From an uncultured Acidobacteriia bacterium (lineage in GTDB: Bacteria > Acidobacteriota > Terriglobia > Bryobacterales > Bryobacteraceae): a DNA stretch of 58,180 nt. This document shows, piece by piece, positions 18,030 through 25,831 of the stretch. The notes below the pieces were generated by a model that was not told the DNA's origin, made no database searches, and saw only the letters and a program-made list of their open reading frames with translations. The DNA lies in the NCBI GenBank assembly GCA_903828455.1, contig CAIKMJ010000034.1, forward strand, positions 1 through 58,180. Reading direction: 5' to 3'. The position numbers were made by a program, and so were the translations under genes. How positions within the stretch are numbered: the first letter of the stretch is position 1; each line of letters opens with the position of its first letter.

Positions 18030-18851
18030 CTACTTGACCCCCACGTAATGGGTGCGGTCCTTCTCGTTTTCGTTGCAGTAGGTTTCGAGGATGTCGGTGG
18101 CCGGCTGCAGTTCGTCGGTGAATTTGATGCTGAAGGGCCGCGTGTACATCTTCGGGTCGTTGAACGTCATTTCGATGTCCATGTGGCCGAAGTCGCGGCG
18201 CCGGTAGCGCTCGGTGAGGTGCAGCGCATCGCTGTGCGAGTGCCCCGCCGAATCGAGCCACGTCTTATCGTTGAAGCCGATGGTTTCCACCACGAAGGTG
18301 TCGCCGTCCCAGCGGCCGGTGGAATAGCCGAGCCACGCGGGGGTGGGGTCTTCGGGCAGTTTGCGGCCGTCGGTGTAGATCTGCCGGTAGGTGCCGTCGA
18401 CCTCGTACAGGATCATGGTGATGCTGCGGCTCTGGATGATCTTGATGACTTCGTTGACGAAGTTGGTGGCCGGGATGCCCATGGGCAGGCAGAGGCTGCT
18501 GGTGGCATCGGGCGGCTCGGTGTTCTTCACGCCGGGCGGGACGCGCTGCAGCCGGACCTTCTTGCCGAGCTCGGTTTCGGGAACATCTTCGGGCTTCGTT
18601 TCGCGGAACAGATTGTTGGCGTAGGATTCAACGCGCGGCTGTCCGGCGCCGCCGGGCGTTCGCTGCTGGTGCCAGACGCCGCTGAGGTCGGGCCGGCCGT
18701 AAGGGTCTTTGGGAGTGGGGGCGGAAAGGTTCGGCTTGCCGTCGGCGGTCAGCGGTGTCCCCGCCGGGACGTAGTTCAGCCATTGCGCCTGCGCGGCGCC
18801 GGCGGAGATGGCGAGCGCTGCGTAAAGCAGGACATGTCGCATAGCAATCAT
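18030..18851 (-). CDS. secreted 'WDGDT' acidobacterial protein (copy A)
   Basis: This 273-residue protein has a signal peptide (YAALAISAGAAQAQ). It shares a set of motifs with two other proteins in this window (27334-28452 and 53493-54323): GRPDLSGVW near the start, a Cys-containing LCLPMGIP segment, YRQIYTDGR, GRWDGDTFVVET, the DALHLTERYRR segment and a closing MEMTF/NDPKMYTRPFS stretch. I know this family only as an uncharacterised and heavily expanded one of Acidobacteria. It is periplasmic or extracellular. Either ATG (18851 or 18842) could be the start; the longer is given. The ATPase gene follows three bases after its stop. Confidence 0.8.
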   Translation of the reverse strand: MIAMRHVLLYAALAISAGAAQAQWLNYVPAGTPLTADGKPNLSAPTPKDPYGRPDLSGVWHQQRTPGGAGQPRVESYANNLFRETKPEDVPETELGKKVRLQRVPPGVKNTEPPDATSSLCLPMGIPATNFVNEVIKIIQSRSITMILYEVDGTYRQIYTDGRKLPEDPTPAWLGYSTGRWDGDTFVVETIGFNDKTWLDSAGHSHSDALHLTERYRRRDFGHMDIEMTFNDPKMYTRPFSIKFTDELQPATDILETYCNENEKDRTHYVGVK

Positions 18852-18899
18852 CGTATATCAGGCGGCGGCCGACGGTGGCGCTTTGCCGCCGGCGGCAGG

Positions 18900-19088
18900 C
18901 TATTGGCGCGGATGCAGGGCCTGCGGATACTCGCTGGCGAGAAGCTGCCGGAGCTTCAGGCCGCCTTTGAGCGTGAAGCCGTTCATCCACGGCGTCTTTG
19001 GTTTGCGTTGCCGCGGAACGCCGGCCGGGGGCGAAGGCGGGGCTTCATTTCGCGTCGTTTTCGATCGGGTGGAATTCTGCGAGGGCAT
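18900..19088 (-). CDS. possible small basic protein, 62 residues
   Basis: This small open frame lies in the 329-bp stretch between the WDGDT gene and the TonB receptor, which otherwise holds only a hairpin. A strong ribosome-binding site (AAAGAGG) lies ten bases before the ATG and five before an in-frame TTG at 19094. Codon use is similar to that of neighbouring genes. The protein is Lys/Arg/Pro-rich at first and ends in TLKGGLKLRQLLASEYPQ, which could be a short helix. I do not recognise it. It could also be chance coding in GC-rich DNA. Confidence 0.4.
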   Translation of the reverse strand: MPSQNSTRSKTTRNEAPPSPPAGVPRQRKPKTPWMNGFTLKGGLKLRQLLASEYPQALHPRQ

Positions 19089-19117
19089 GGCCAATGGACC
19101 TCTTTCCGTTTTGATCT

Positions 19118-19162
19118 GCGCGGCGCGAACGGTTCACTTTGCGAAAACCGTTCGCGCCGCGC
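19118..19162. terminator. 17-bp perfect hairpin after the TonB receptor gene
   Basis: GCGCGGCGCGAACGGTT (19118-19134) and AACCGTTCGCGCCGCGC (19146-19162) pair perfectly over 17 bp with an 11-base loop, 19 bases after the receptor stop on the minus strand. No clear U-run follows, but the stem is long enough to act as a terminator or RNA-end protector for the receptor operon. Confidence 0.7.
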
Positions 19163-19180
19163 CGGGCTGCTCCTGACCGC

Positions 19181-22100
19181 TTAGAATCCGAACCGCAGAC
19201 CGAACTGAATCTGCCGCGCGTTGCCGACCGTGGCCGTCACCTGACCCGCCGTGGGGTTAATGGTGCCGTTCGGGCCGGAGCCGTTCTGGAATACGTTGGT
19301 GTTCGGCGCACCCCAGTTCGGATGGTTCGGCAGGTTGAAGATCTCGGCCCGGAACTGCACGTTGAACTGTTCGGAAATCTTCTTCACCGCGACATTGCGG
19401 AGAAGCGCGAGATCGAGGTTGGAAAGTCCGGGGCCCGTCAGCGTGTTGCGGCCCAGGTTGCCGAGCGTTCCGGGCGTCTGCAGCTGGAACGCCTTCGGAT
19501 CGAAGTACTGGTTCGGCCCGCCGAGAATCGGGTTATTGGAATAACCCGGCGCAAGGTTGGGCCGCGGCGAAGCGCCGTTGCCGAGACCGGAACGGTCAAA
19601 GCCGTCCAGGATATCGAGCGGCTGGCCGGTAAAGCGGGTGTAGATTCCGGTGAGCCGCCATCCGCCCGCAATCGCGTTGCGCCACGGAGTTTCCCACGTG
19701 CCGCTGAGGCGGAAGGCCTGTTTGCGGTTGAAGTTGGAAGGAGCGTAATCGATGCGGGCGTTGTAAGGATTCGACGGGATCACCGCCGAGCCGCCGCCGG
19801 CTTCGTTCATGGCGCCGGCCGAGCCGTTGTCGAGCGACTTGGAGTAGGTGTAGGAGGCCTGCATCTGCCAGTGCTGCGAGAAGCGATGGTTCATGGTGGC
19901 GAGCAGGCCGTTGTAGTTGGAGTTGCCGACCGTGTTGCGCAGAACCATGCCGGAGAAGTTGACATCAGCGCGCGGGTTCGGCGTCGTATTGCCGTTGGAC
20001 GCAAGCGTACCCCACGTGCCGTTGAGCAGCTGTGGGGTGTTGAAGTCGCGACCCTGCAGCAGGTGGCGGCCCAGCCCGCCGGTGTAGCCGAGGGTGAAGA
20101 TCATGCCGCGGCCAAGGTCGCGCTGCACGTTGAGGTTGTACTGCGTGTTCAGCGGCGTGCTGCCGGCGCCGTAGTACAGGCCGCCGTTGGTGCCGGGGAG
20201 CGGAGCCGCGGCGCCCGCGCCGAGGAACGGATTCGGGAAAGTGGGGTTGGTGCCGGTGCCGGCCAGGAACGGCAGCGTTCCCCAGTAAGAGGACGCCAGA
20301 TCCTTCGCCGTCAGCAACTGATAGAAGATGCCGAAGCCGCCGCGAATGGACGTCTTGTGATCGGCAAACGGCGACCAGGCAAAGCCGGCGCGGGGGGCGA
20401 AATTCTTCTTCGAGATGTTGCTCTGCAGCACGTTCGGAACGGGGACGAAACTGTTGCCCGTTACGTAACCGCTGTTGAACTGCGTCACGTTGCTGAGCAG
20501 GTTGTTCACTTCGTTCGGGTTCGAACTCCATTCGTATCGCAGCCCGAGGTTCAGCGTGAGATTCCGGCTGTACTTCCACTCGTCCTGAATGTAGGGAGCG
20601 AGGAACGTGGTCCGCAGACCGCGGTTGGCATTGGTGTGGCCCGGCAGCGGCAGGGTTACCGACGACGGCTGCGCTTCGAGGAAAGTGAGGACGGTATTGA
20701 ACGTGTAGGTGCCGCCGAGGTTGGTCGGGACAAATTCGTTGTCGTCAACACGGTCCATAGAGACGCCGGCGCGAATGTTGTGAGCCCCGTGCGTCAGGAT
20801 GATGTCGTCGCCAACAATGTAGTGGGCCGGCCGCAGATAACTGGGCACGTTCTGGGAAATGCCGGCCACATTGCCGCCGACGCTGACGCGGCCGTTGGGC
20901 TGGGGCGGCGCGAAGGTCAGGGCCGCCAGTTGCGGACCAGACTGGGTTTCATCTTCGAGCGGGCGGCTGAAACTGACGCGCGCCAGGTTCACGAGGTTCG
21001 CCGACACGATGTGGCGTTCTTCGATGCTGGCGAAGTAGTTGGAGGTGATGTCGACTTCGGGGACGTCGTACACCGAACCCGGGCCGCCGGACTGCGTGGC
21101 GAAGGTGCCGTGATCGCGCACGGCGCGAACGAAGATGGAGTCTTTGTCGGAAATGGTGTAGTCGAGGCGGCCGAGCATGTAGTCTTCATTCGAGCGGCTG
21201 ACGACGACCTGCGTGAGATTGCCGACGCCGTACTGCGTCGTGGGGCCGGTGGGGAACAAAGCCATGATGGGCGCGATGGAAGCCGGCAGGCCGACAAAGG
21301 CGAGACCGGTGGCGTTATTGCACGCAAACGTCTGCGGCGCGGGCGCGGGCGCGCCGCCGGGACCGGGAGGCGGGGGCGGCGGCGCACCGGGCACCGTGAC
21401 GGTTCCGTTGGCAACGCCGCACGGCAGGTAGCCCTGATGAGCATTGGCATCCGGCAGGTTCGGCATCAGCTGTGAGCGGCCGGTGGGAGCGCGGAGGCCT
21501 TCGTAGTTCACAAAGTAGAAGAGTTTGTCCTTTTTGATCGGCCCGCCGAGGCTGCCGCCGAACTGATTGCGGTGATAGGTGGGAGGATGGGCGGTCGTGT
21601 TGCCTGGCCGGATGGTTGTATCGAACGGGCTGCGGGAATCCATGGCGCTGTTGCGGAAGAATTCGTAGAGCGAGCCGTGAATGCCGTTGCTGCCCGACTT
21701 GCTGGCTGCATTCATCACGCCGCCGTTGCCGCCGAACTGCGCAGTGTACGTATTGGTGAGAGTCTGGAACTGCGAGATGGCTTCGACGCCGAGCTGCGAA
21801 CCCGTGGCGGCCGAGCCGGTGGCGTGGCCCCAGAAGCCGACGAAATTCTGGTTATCGATCAGCAGGCCCTGGCCGAGCGGGCGGGAGCCGGCCACGGAGT
21901 AGTTGTCCTGTTTGCCGTAAAAGCCGCCGCCTGTCGTCGGAACTGTGATGACGCCGGGAGCGAGCGTCATCAGCTGTTCGAAGTTGCGGCCGTTGAGCGG
22001 AAGATCCGTCATCTGCTGCGGTTCGACCAGAGTGGAAATTGCGGTCGACGACGTTTCCACCTGCGACACCTGGGATTCGACCGTGACCGTCTGCTGCGAT

Positions 22101-22462
22101 TGACCGACAGGGAGAGAGAAATCGACAGTGGCTTCGGAGCCGACCGTGAGGTTAATCCCCTTATGCAGGACCGTTTCGAAGCCTGTCTGCGAGGCCTGGA
22201 CCGTGTAATCGCCGACGATCAGTTCATCGACGCGATAGCGGCCCTGTCTGTCGGTGACGCGGTTCTCGGCAACGCCGGTGCCGACGTTCTTCACCGCCAC
22301 TTTGGCGCCGGCGATGGCCGCGCCGGAAGGGTCGGTCACAGTGCCTGCGATGGTCGATGTGACGGTCTGCGCGAACACGCTGCTGAGCGTTGCCGTGGCG
22401 AACAGAAGTACGGCCGCCGCCGACAGCCGCCGCCGTGAATGCTGATTGGCTGTTGAAATCAT
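19181..22462 (-). CDS. Oar-like TonB-dependent receptor with carboxypeptidase-regulatory-like domain
   Basis: This 1,093-residue outer-membrane protein has a signal peptide (SAAAVLLFATATLSSVFAQ), a carboxypeptidase-regulatory-like Ig-fold domain (TSTIAGTVTDPSGAAIAGA ... GRYRVDELIVGDYTVQ, about residues 25-110), a plug region (DLPLNGRNFEQLMTLAPGV) and a long beta-barrel. The barrel ends with the aromatic C-terminal signal RQIQFGLRFGF. A Pro/Gly-rich loop (PGAPPPPPPGPGGAPAPAP) is seen at about residue 350-375. The ATG at 22462 is chosen because GGGAG lies just before it. This class is hugely expanded in Acidobacteria and is thought to import large or glycan-derived ligands. The FG-GAP gene stops 38 bp upstream, so the two are probably one operon. 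Confidence 0.93.
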   Translation of the reverse strand: MISTANQHSRRRLSAAAVLLFATATLSSVFAQTVTSTIAGTVTDPSGAAIAGAKVAVKNVGTGVAENRVTDRQGRYRVDELIVGDYTVQASQTGFETVLHKGINLTVGSEATVDFSLPVGQSQQTVTVESQVSQVETSSTAISTLVEPQQMTDLPLNGRNFEQLMTLAPGVITVPTTGGGFYGKQDNYSVAGSRPLGQGLLIDNQNFVGFWGHATGSAATGSQLGVEAISQFQTLTNTYTAQFGGNGGVMNAASKSGSNGIHGSLYEFFRNSAMDSRSPFDTTIRPGNTTAHPPTYHRNQFGGSLGGPIKKDKLFYFVNYEGLRAPTGRSQLMPNLPDANAHQGYLPCGVANGTVTVPGAPPPPPPGPGGAPAPAPQTFACNNATGLAFVGLPASIAPIMALFPTGPTTQYGVGNLTQVVVSRSNEDYMLGRLDYTISDKDSIFVRAVRDHGTFATQSGGPGSVYDVPEVDITSNYFASIEERHIVSANLVNLARVSFSRPLEDETQSGPQLAALTFAPPQPNGRVSVGGNVAGISQNVPSYLRPAHYIVGDDIILTHGAHNIRAGVSMDRVDDNEFVPTNLGGTYTFNTVLTFLEAQPSSVTLPLPGHTNANRGLRTTFLAPYIQDEWKYSRNLTLNLGLRYEWSSNPNEVNNLLSNVTQFNSGYVTGNSFVPVPNVLQSNISKKNFAPRAGFAWSPFADHKTSIRGGFGIFYQLLTAKDLASSYWGTLPFLAGTGTNPTFPNPFLGAGAAAPLPGTNGGLYYGAGSTPLNTQYNLNVQRDLGRGMIFTLGYTGGLGRHLLQGRDFNTPQLLNGTWGTLASNGNTTPNPRADVNFSGMVLRNTVGNSNYNGLLATMNHRFSQHWQMQASYTYSKSLDNGSAGAMNEAGGGSAVIPSNPYNARIDYAPSNFNRKQAFRLSGTWETPWRNAIAGGWRLTGIYTRFTGQPLDILDGFDRSGLGNGASPRPNLAPGYSNNPILGGPNQYFDPKAFQLQTPGTLGNLGRNTLTGPGLSNLDLALLRNVAVKKISEQFNVQFRAEIFNLPNHPNWGAPNTNVFQNGSGPNGTINPTAGQVTATVGNARQIQFGLRFGF

Positions 22463-22500
22463 GCTTTCTCCCGAAAAAGTAAAATCATCCTGCGGTTCTC

Positions 22501-23985
22501 TCACTGCTTTCCTGCTGACTTGTTTGCCGATGTACTGCGAGGCTTGCCGTAATAAACACGGGCCCAGCCTGTCTTTGGATCGCCGCCGGTGGGCGCGCCG
22601 ACGGCGATGTCCGGCACGCCGTCGCCGTTGATGTCGCCAACGCCCATGCCGAAGCCGAGTCCGGTGGACGGGCCTTCGGCGTTGATGATGATGGGATCGG
22701 CGCCAAAACCTTTGGGACCGCCAAAGAAGACGTACACACCGCCGCCCGATTCGGCGGTAGCGACGGGACCGGACGTCACGAAGTCCGCATAACCGTCACC
22801 GTTCAGATCGCCGGCCGGCTGGACTTCGCGACCCAGACCGCTGCGGCCTTTGCCGAGCACGGTCCAGACACGGTCGGCGGAGAAGCCTTTGGGACCGCCG
22901 AGGTAGACGTACATCTTGCCCGCGGGGCCGGAGCCGCAGGAAAAGTCGCGGGCGCCGATGGCGACATCTTCAAAGCCGTCGCCGTTGACGTCGCCAACAC
23001 CGGCCATGCCTTCGCCGAGATGGCTGCCGGGCGCTTCGCCGGAAATCTTCAGCGGAGTCTTGCTGATGCCTTTGGCGCTGCCGGCGTAGATGTACATGGC
23101 GCCGGGAACGGTGGTGTGGGTCCCGCCGCGGGTGAGGCCGGGAGCGCCGACGATCAGGTCGCGGTGGCCGTCGTGGCGGGAATCGGCGGCGCCGACCGAG
23201 CGGCCGAATTCGTCATTCGAGTGTTCGCCGACGGCGGTGAAGATGGGTTTGGGGTCGAAGCCCGTTTTGGTGCCCTTGTAGACGTAGACTTTGCCCTGAT
23301 ACTCGAGATCGCCGTTATAGCCCGACGCGCCGACGATCAGGTCTTTGATGCCGTCGCCGTTCATGTCGGCGAGAGCGAACGTGCGGCCATACTCGTCACC
23401 TTTGTGTTCACCCACCAGCGTCTGCGCGGGCGTGGCGCTGAGACCTTTGGGGCCGCCGAGGAAGAGGTAGACTTTGCCCTGATGAGTGCCGAGTCCGGCG
23501 TCGAAGCCATGCGCGCCGACGATGAGGTCGACGTAACCGTCGCCGTTGAAGTCGCCGGAAATCAGGGAGCGGCCGAATTCCCCGCCCTCGCCGCTGAGCA
23601 CGATTGTAGGGGTGGCGGAAGCGCCGGTGGCGGATCCGGCGTACACGTATACCTTGTTTTTACCGGTGGCGCCGATCATCACGTCGGCAAAGCCGTCGCG
23701 ATTGACGTCGCCGACCGCCACGTGTTCGCCGAACGAGTCGCGGGCGTCGGTGCCGTTGAATTGTACGAATGTCGGATTGAAGAGGCTGCCGAGGGGTTGG
23801 GTGGCGGACACCGCGCCGGGGCAATCCACGATCGGGCCGGGGGGCGGACCGGGGGGCGCGCCGGGACCTCCGCGGCCGGCGGGAGCACCGGGGGGCGGGG
23901 GGGCGTTTTGGGCGATCCCGTGGAACACGGTCGCCGAGAGCAGAATACAGCCTGCGACAACCGGGAGGTACTGGCGCGTTTTCAG
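22501..23985 (-). CDS. secreted seven-bladed FG-GAP (integrin-alpha-like) propeller protein with probable CTG start
   Basis: This protein of about 494 residues has seven FG-GAP/VCBS repeats with calcium-loop motifs such as DVNRDGFADVMIGA, DFNGDGYVDLIVGA, DMNGDGIKDLIVGA, DVNGDGFEDVAIGA and DINGDGVPDIAVGA, enough for a complete beta-propeller. A Pro/Gly-rich linker (NAPPPPGAPAGRGGPGAPPG) precedes them. The frame upstream contains no ATG. A GTG at 23928 would cut off the signal peptide, whereas CTG at 23985, with GAGG six bases upstream, gives KTRQYLPVVAGCILLSATVF, a standard signal peptide. CTG is therefore the likely start. The gene is co-directional with the TonB receptor and may provide a surface or periplasmic partner for it. 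Confidence 0.85.
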   Translation of the reverse strand: MKTRQYLPVVAGCILLSATVFHGIAQNAPPPPGAPAGRGGPGAPPGPPPGPIVDCPGAVSATQPLGSLFNPTFVQFNGTDARDSFGEHVAVGDVNRDGFADVMIGATGKNKVYVYAGSATGASATPTIVLSGEGGEFGRSLISGDFNGDGYVDLIVGAHGFDAGLGTHQGKVYLFLGGPKGLSATPAQTLVGEHKGDEYGRTFALADMNGDGIKDLIVGASGYNGDLEYQGKVYVYKGTKTGFDPKPIFTAVGEHSNDEFGRSVGAADSRHDGHRDLIVGAPGLTRGGTHTTVPGAMYIYAGSAKGISKTPLKISGEAPGSHLGEGMAGVGDVNGDGFEDVAIGARDFSCGSGPAGKMYVYLGGPKGFSADRVWTVLGKGRSGLGREVQPAGDLNGDGYADFVTSGPVATAESGGGVYVFFGGPKGFGADPIIINAEGPSTGLGFGMGVGDINGDGVPDIAVGAPTGGDPKTGWARVYYGKPRSTSANKSAGKQ

Positions 23986-24161
23986 ATGGAGCCTCGTTTC
24001 GACATTTTCAGGTCGGGGAAATGGTGCTTTACGACTGGAAGAGATCCCCTCTGTAAATCTTTGTGGAACTAATTTATTTCAGTTCGGAGGCAAAATGGGT
24101 TTTTGACGGCTACGAAACAGCTACATGCGACAACATTTTGTTTTTCAATAAGTTAAGCCGT

Positions 24162-24237
24162 TGTTACAGGAAGCGGATACAGCTCGGCGGAGGTGGATTT
24201 CGCCTGTTACGGCGCAAGTTACAAGGGATGTTACAGG
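24162..24237. promoter_or_regulatory. cluster of GTTACA-type direct repeats upstream of the FG-GAP/TonB operon
   Basis: The 295-bp gap between the FG-GAP gene and the regulator gene contains TGTTACAGG at 24162 and 24229, with variants TGTTACGG at 24205 and AGTTACAAGG at 24217. The GTTAC cores at 24206, 24218 and 24230 are 12 bp apart. Regular spacing suggests a binding array for a regulator of the operon that starts at 23985. No clear -35/-10 pair could be fixed. Confidence 0.4.
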
Positions 24238-24280
24238 GCGGATCGGGGGGCGCTCGACCGGGCGGGATTCTGCCGGATGA

Positions 24281-25633
24281 CTAATTCGGGCGCAGCGCGA
24301 CCAGTTCGCTGTCGACGGGGACACCATGCTGGACGCGCACGCGGATTACGGCGGAGAAGGCGGGGATCTTGCCGTTCGTCCAGTCGAGGCGCTTCAGGAG
24401 AGCGGCCATTTGGTCTTCGGAACAGAGAAAGTCGGCGGCGGCCTGGGTGCCGTAGGTGGTGGTGCCGGCGGCAAACAGCATGTTCTGGGGATGCGCGCCG
24501 CTGCCCGGCCCGGATTCGATCAGCGCGTAATCTTCCATAACGGAGTAGGTGCCGGAAGCAAAGTAGACCGGCTCTTCGCCGGCCTGCGGCTGCAGGTTCA
24601 CAATGCTGCGCTCGCCGCGGTGCGCGGGATCGGCCGAAGATCGCAACACAAAGTGCCGGCCGCGCGGAAGGTTCTTCGCCAGCAGATTTTCCGAAAGCGC
24701 GCCGACAAACATGAGGTCGCGGCCGCGGGTTTCATCCCAGTTCAGCATCCGCCCCTGCTCCACGAGGACGCGCCGCCCCATTTGCCGGTAAAGCTGCTCA
24801 AAGGAATCGACGGCCATCAGTTCGCCGACGCCGGTGTAGCCGCCAAAGATGGAATCCGCCGGGTCTTCGGCCTTCCTGCGCCGCATACCGGTTTCCGGCC
24901 GGCCGACAAATTCGGCGCTGCTGAAGATGACCAGCGGGGCATCGGGATTCTGCGAATAAGCGGTCCAGAAATTAGCGAGCTGCGGGTGGGCGCTGCGGAG
25001 GACCTCGATCGGCGTGGGAGCCGGGGGCCGCGGCGGGAGCTGCGTCCTGACACCGGACTGCGCCGGCACCGCGACGGTCGCCGTGCCGCGGTGGTAAACG
25101 AAATAAGCGAGCAGACAGGCAGCCACGCCGATTCCGAGGAGAGCGAGCCAGACCGGTGCGCGCGACGCGGCCGGGCGCGCCGGAGCGTGGGGCAGCAGCG
25201 GGGGCCGCGCCTCAAGGACGGGGCCGCGCATCTCAATCGCGATGGCGTTTGTGGGCGGGTGAACGGCCTCGCGGCGAACGAAGGTCACGCAGTAACCACC
25301 ACGCGGCAGTTCCACGCGCCAGGGGTCTTCCGCGCCCGGACCGGCGTAGTATTCGGCAAGCTTGGCGCGCAGACGGCTGGCCTGCACGCGGGCAATGGAA
25401 TCGAGACGGGGGTCGAAGTCTTCCGAACGGCCGAAGACTTCGCGGGCGATCTGATATTCCTTCACCGCTTCGGTGTCACCGGCGAGAGCGGCGTCGGCGA
25501 GAAAGCGCAGCAGGTGGCAGAGCGACTCCGATCCGCGAAGCAGCGGGCTGGCCAGAACGCGGTCAACACACTCCCGCTTTTCGTCGGATTGGCCGACGCG
25601 CGGCTCGGTTCGCGTCAATGCAGAAGTTCCCAT
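24281..25633 (-). CDS. membrane-anchored acidobacterial regulator-like protein
   Basis: This 450-residue protein has an N-terminal cytoplasmic domain of a type common in Acidobacteria: VDRVLASPLLRGSESLCHLLRFL, LKEY-like AVKEYQIAREVFGR, DFDPRLDSIARVQASRLRAKLAEYY and WRVELPRGGYCVTF. It is predicted to be a winged-helix-like or effector-linked regulatory domain. One transmembrane helix follows (about residues 161-180), then a periplasmic domain of about 265 residues. The layout resembles CadC/ToxR-like one-component sensors, but I see no classical OmpR recognition helix, so DNA binding is inferred. It lies 295 bp upstream of the FG-GAP/TonB operon, on the same strand, which makes that operon a candidate target. 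Confidence 0.75.
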   Translation of the reverse strand: MGTSALTRTEPRVGQSDEKRECVDRVLASPLLRGSESLCHLLRFLADAALAGDTEAVKEYQIAREVFGRSEDFDPRLDSIARVQASRLRAKLAEYYAGPGAEDPWRVELPRGGYCVTFVRREAVHPPTNAIAIEMRGPVLEARPPLLPHAPARPAASRAPVWLALLGIGVAACLLAYFVYHRGTATVAVPAQSGVRTQLPPRPPAPTPIEVLRSAHPQLANFWTAYSQNPDAPLVIFSSAEFVGRPETGMRRRKAEDPADSIFGGYTGVGELMAVDSFEQLYRQMGRRVLVEQGRMLNWDETRGRDLMFVGALSENLLAKNLPRGRHFVLRSSADPAHRGERSIVNLQPQAGEEPVYFASGTYSVMEDYALIESGPGSGAHPQNMLFAAGTTTYGTQAAADFLCSEDQMAALLKRLDWTNGKIPAFSAVIRVRVQHGVPVDSELVALRPN

Positions 25634-25831
25634 GGAAGCGGCTGGTTGTCCGAGGAGTATATCACCAAAATTGCCCGAAAAACGCGGGCGCCGCGCACCT
25701 TGTGATGCCGATCACGCGCCCTGAACCGCACCCACATCAACTTGTTAAGAAAACATGAAGAAGCTGTGATAGACTCTATCCCCGGAGCCCTCAATTACGG
25801 TGCTCCCTTTCACGAAAGGATTCATCAGACG

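Noticed and set aside
19139-21475. 778-codon open frame on the plus strand
   Set aside because: It is antisense to the TonB receptor barrel, and its Arg/Val/Gly-rich product has no domain or signal peptide.
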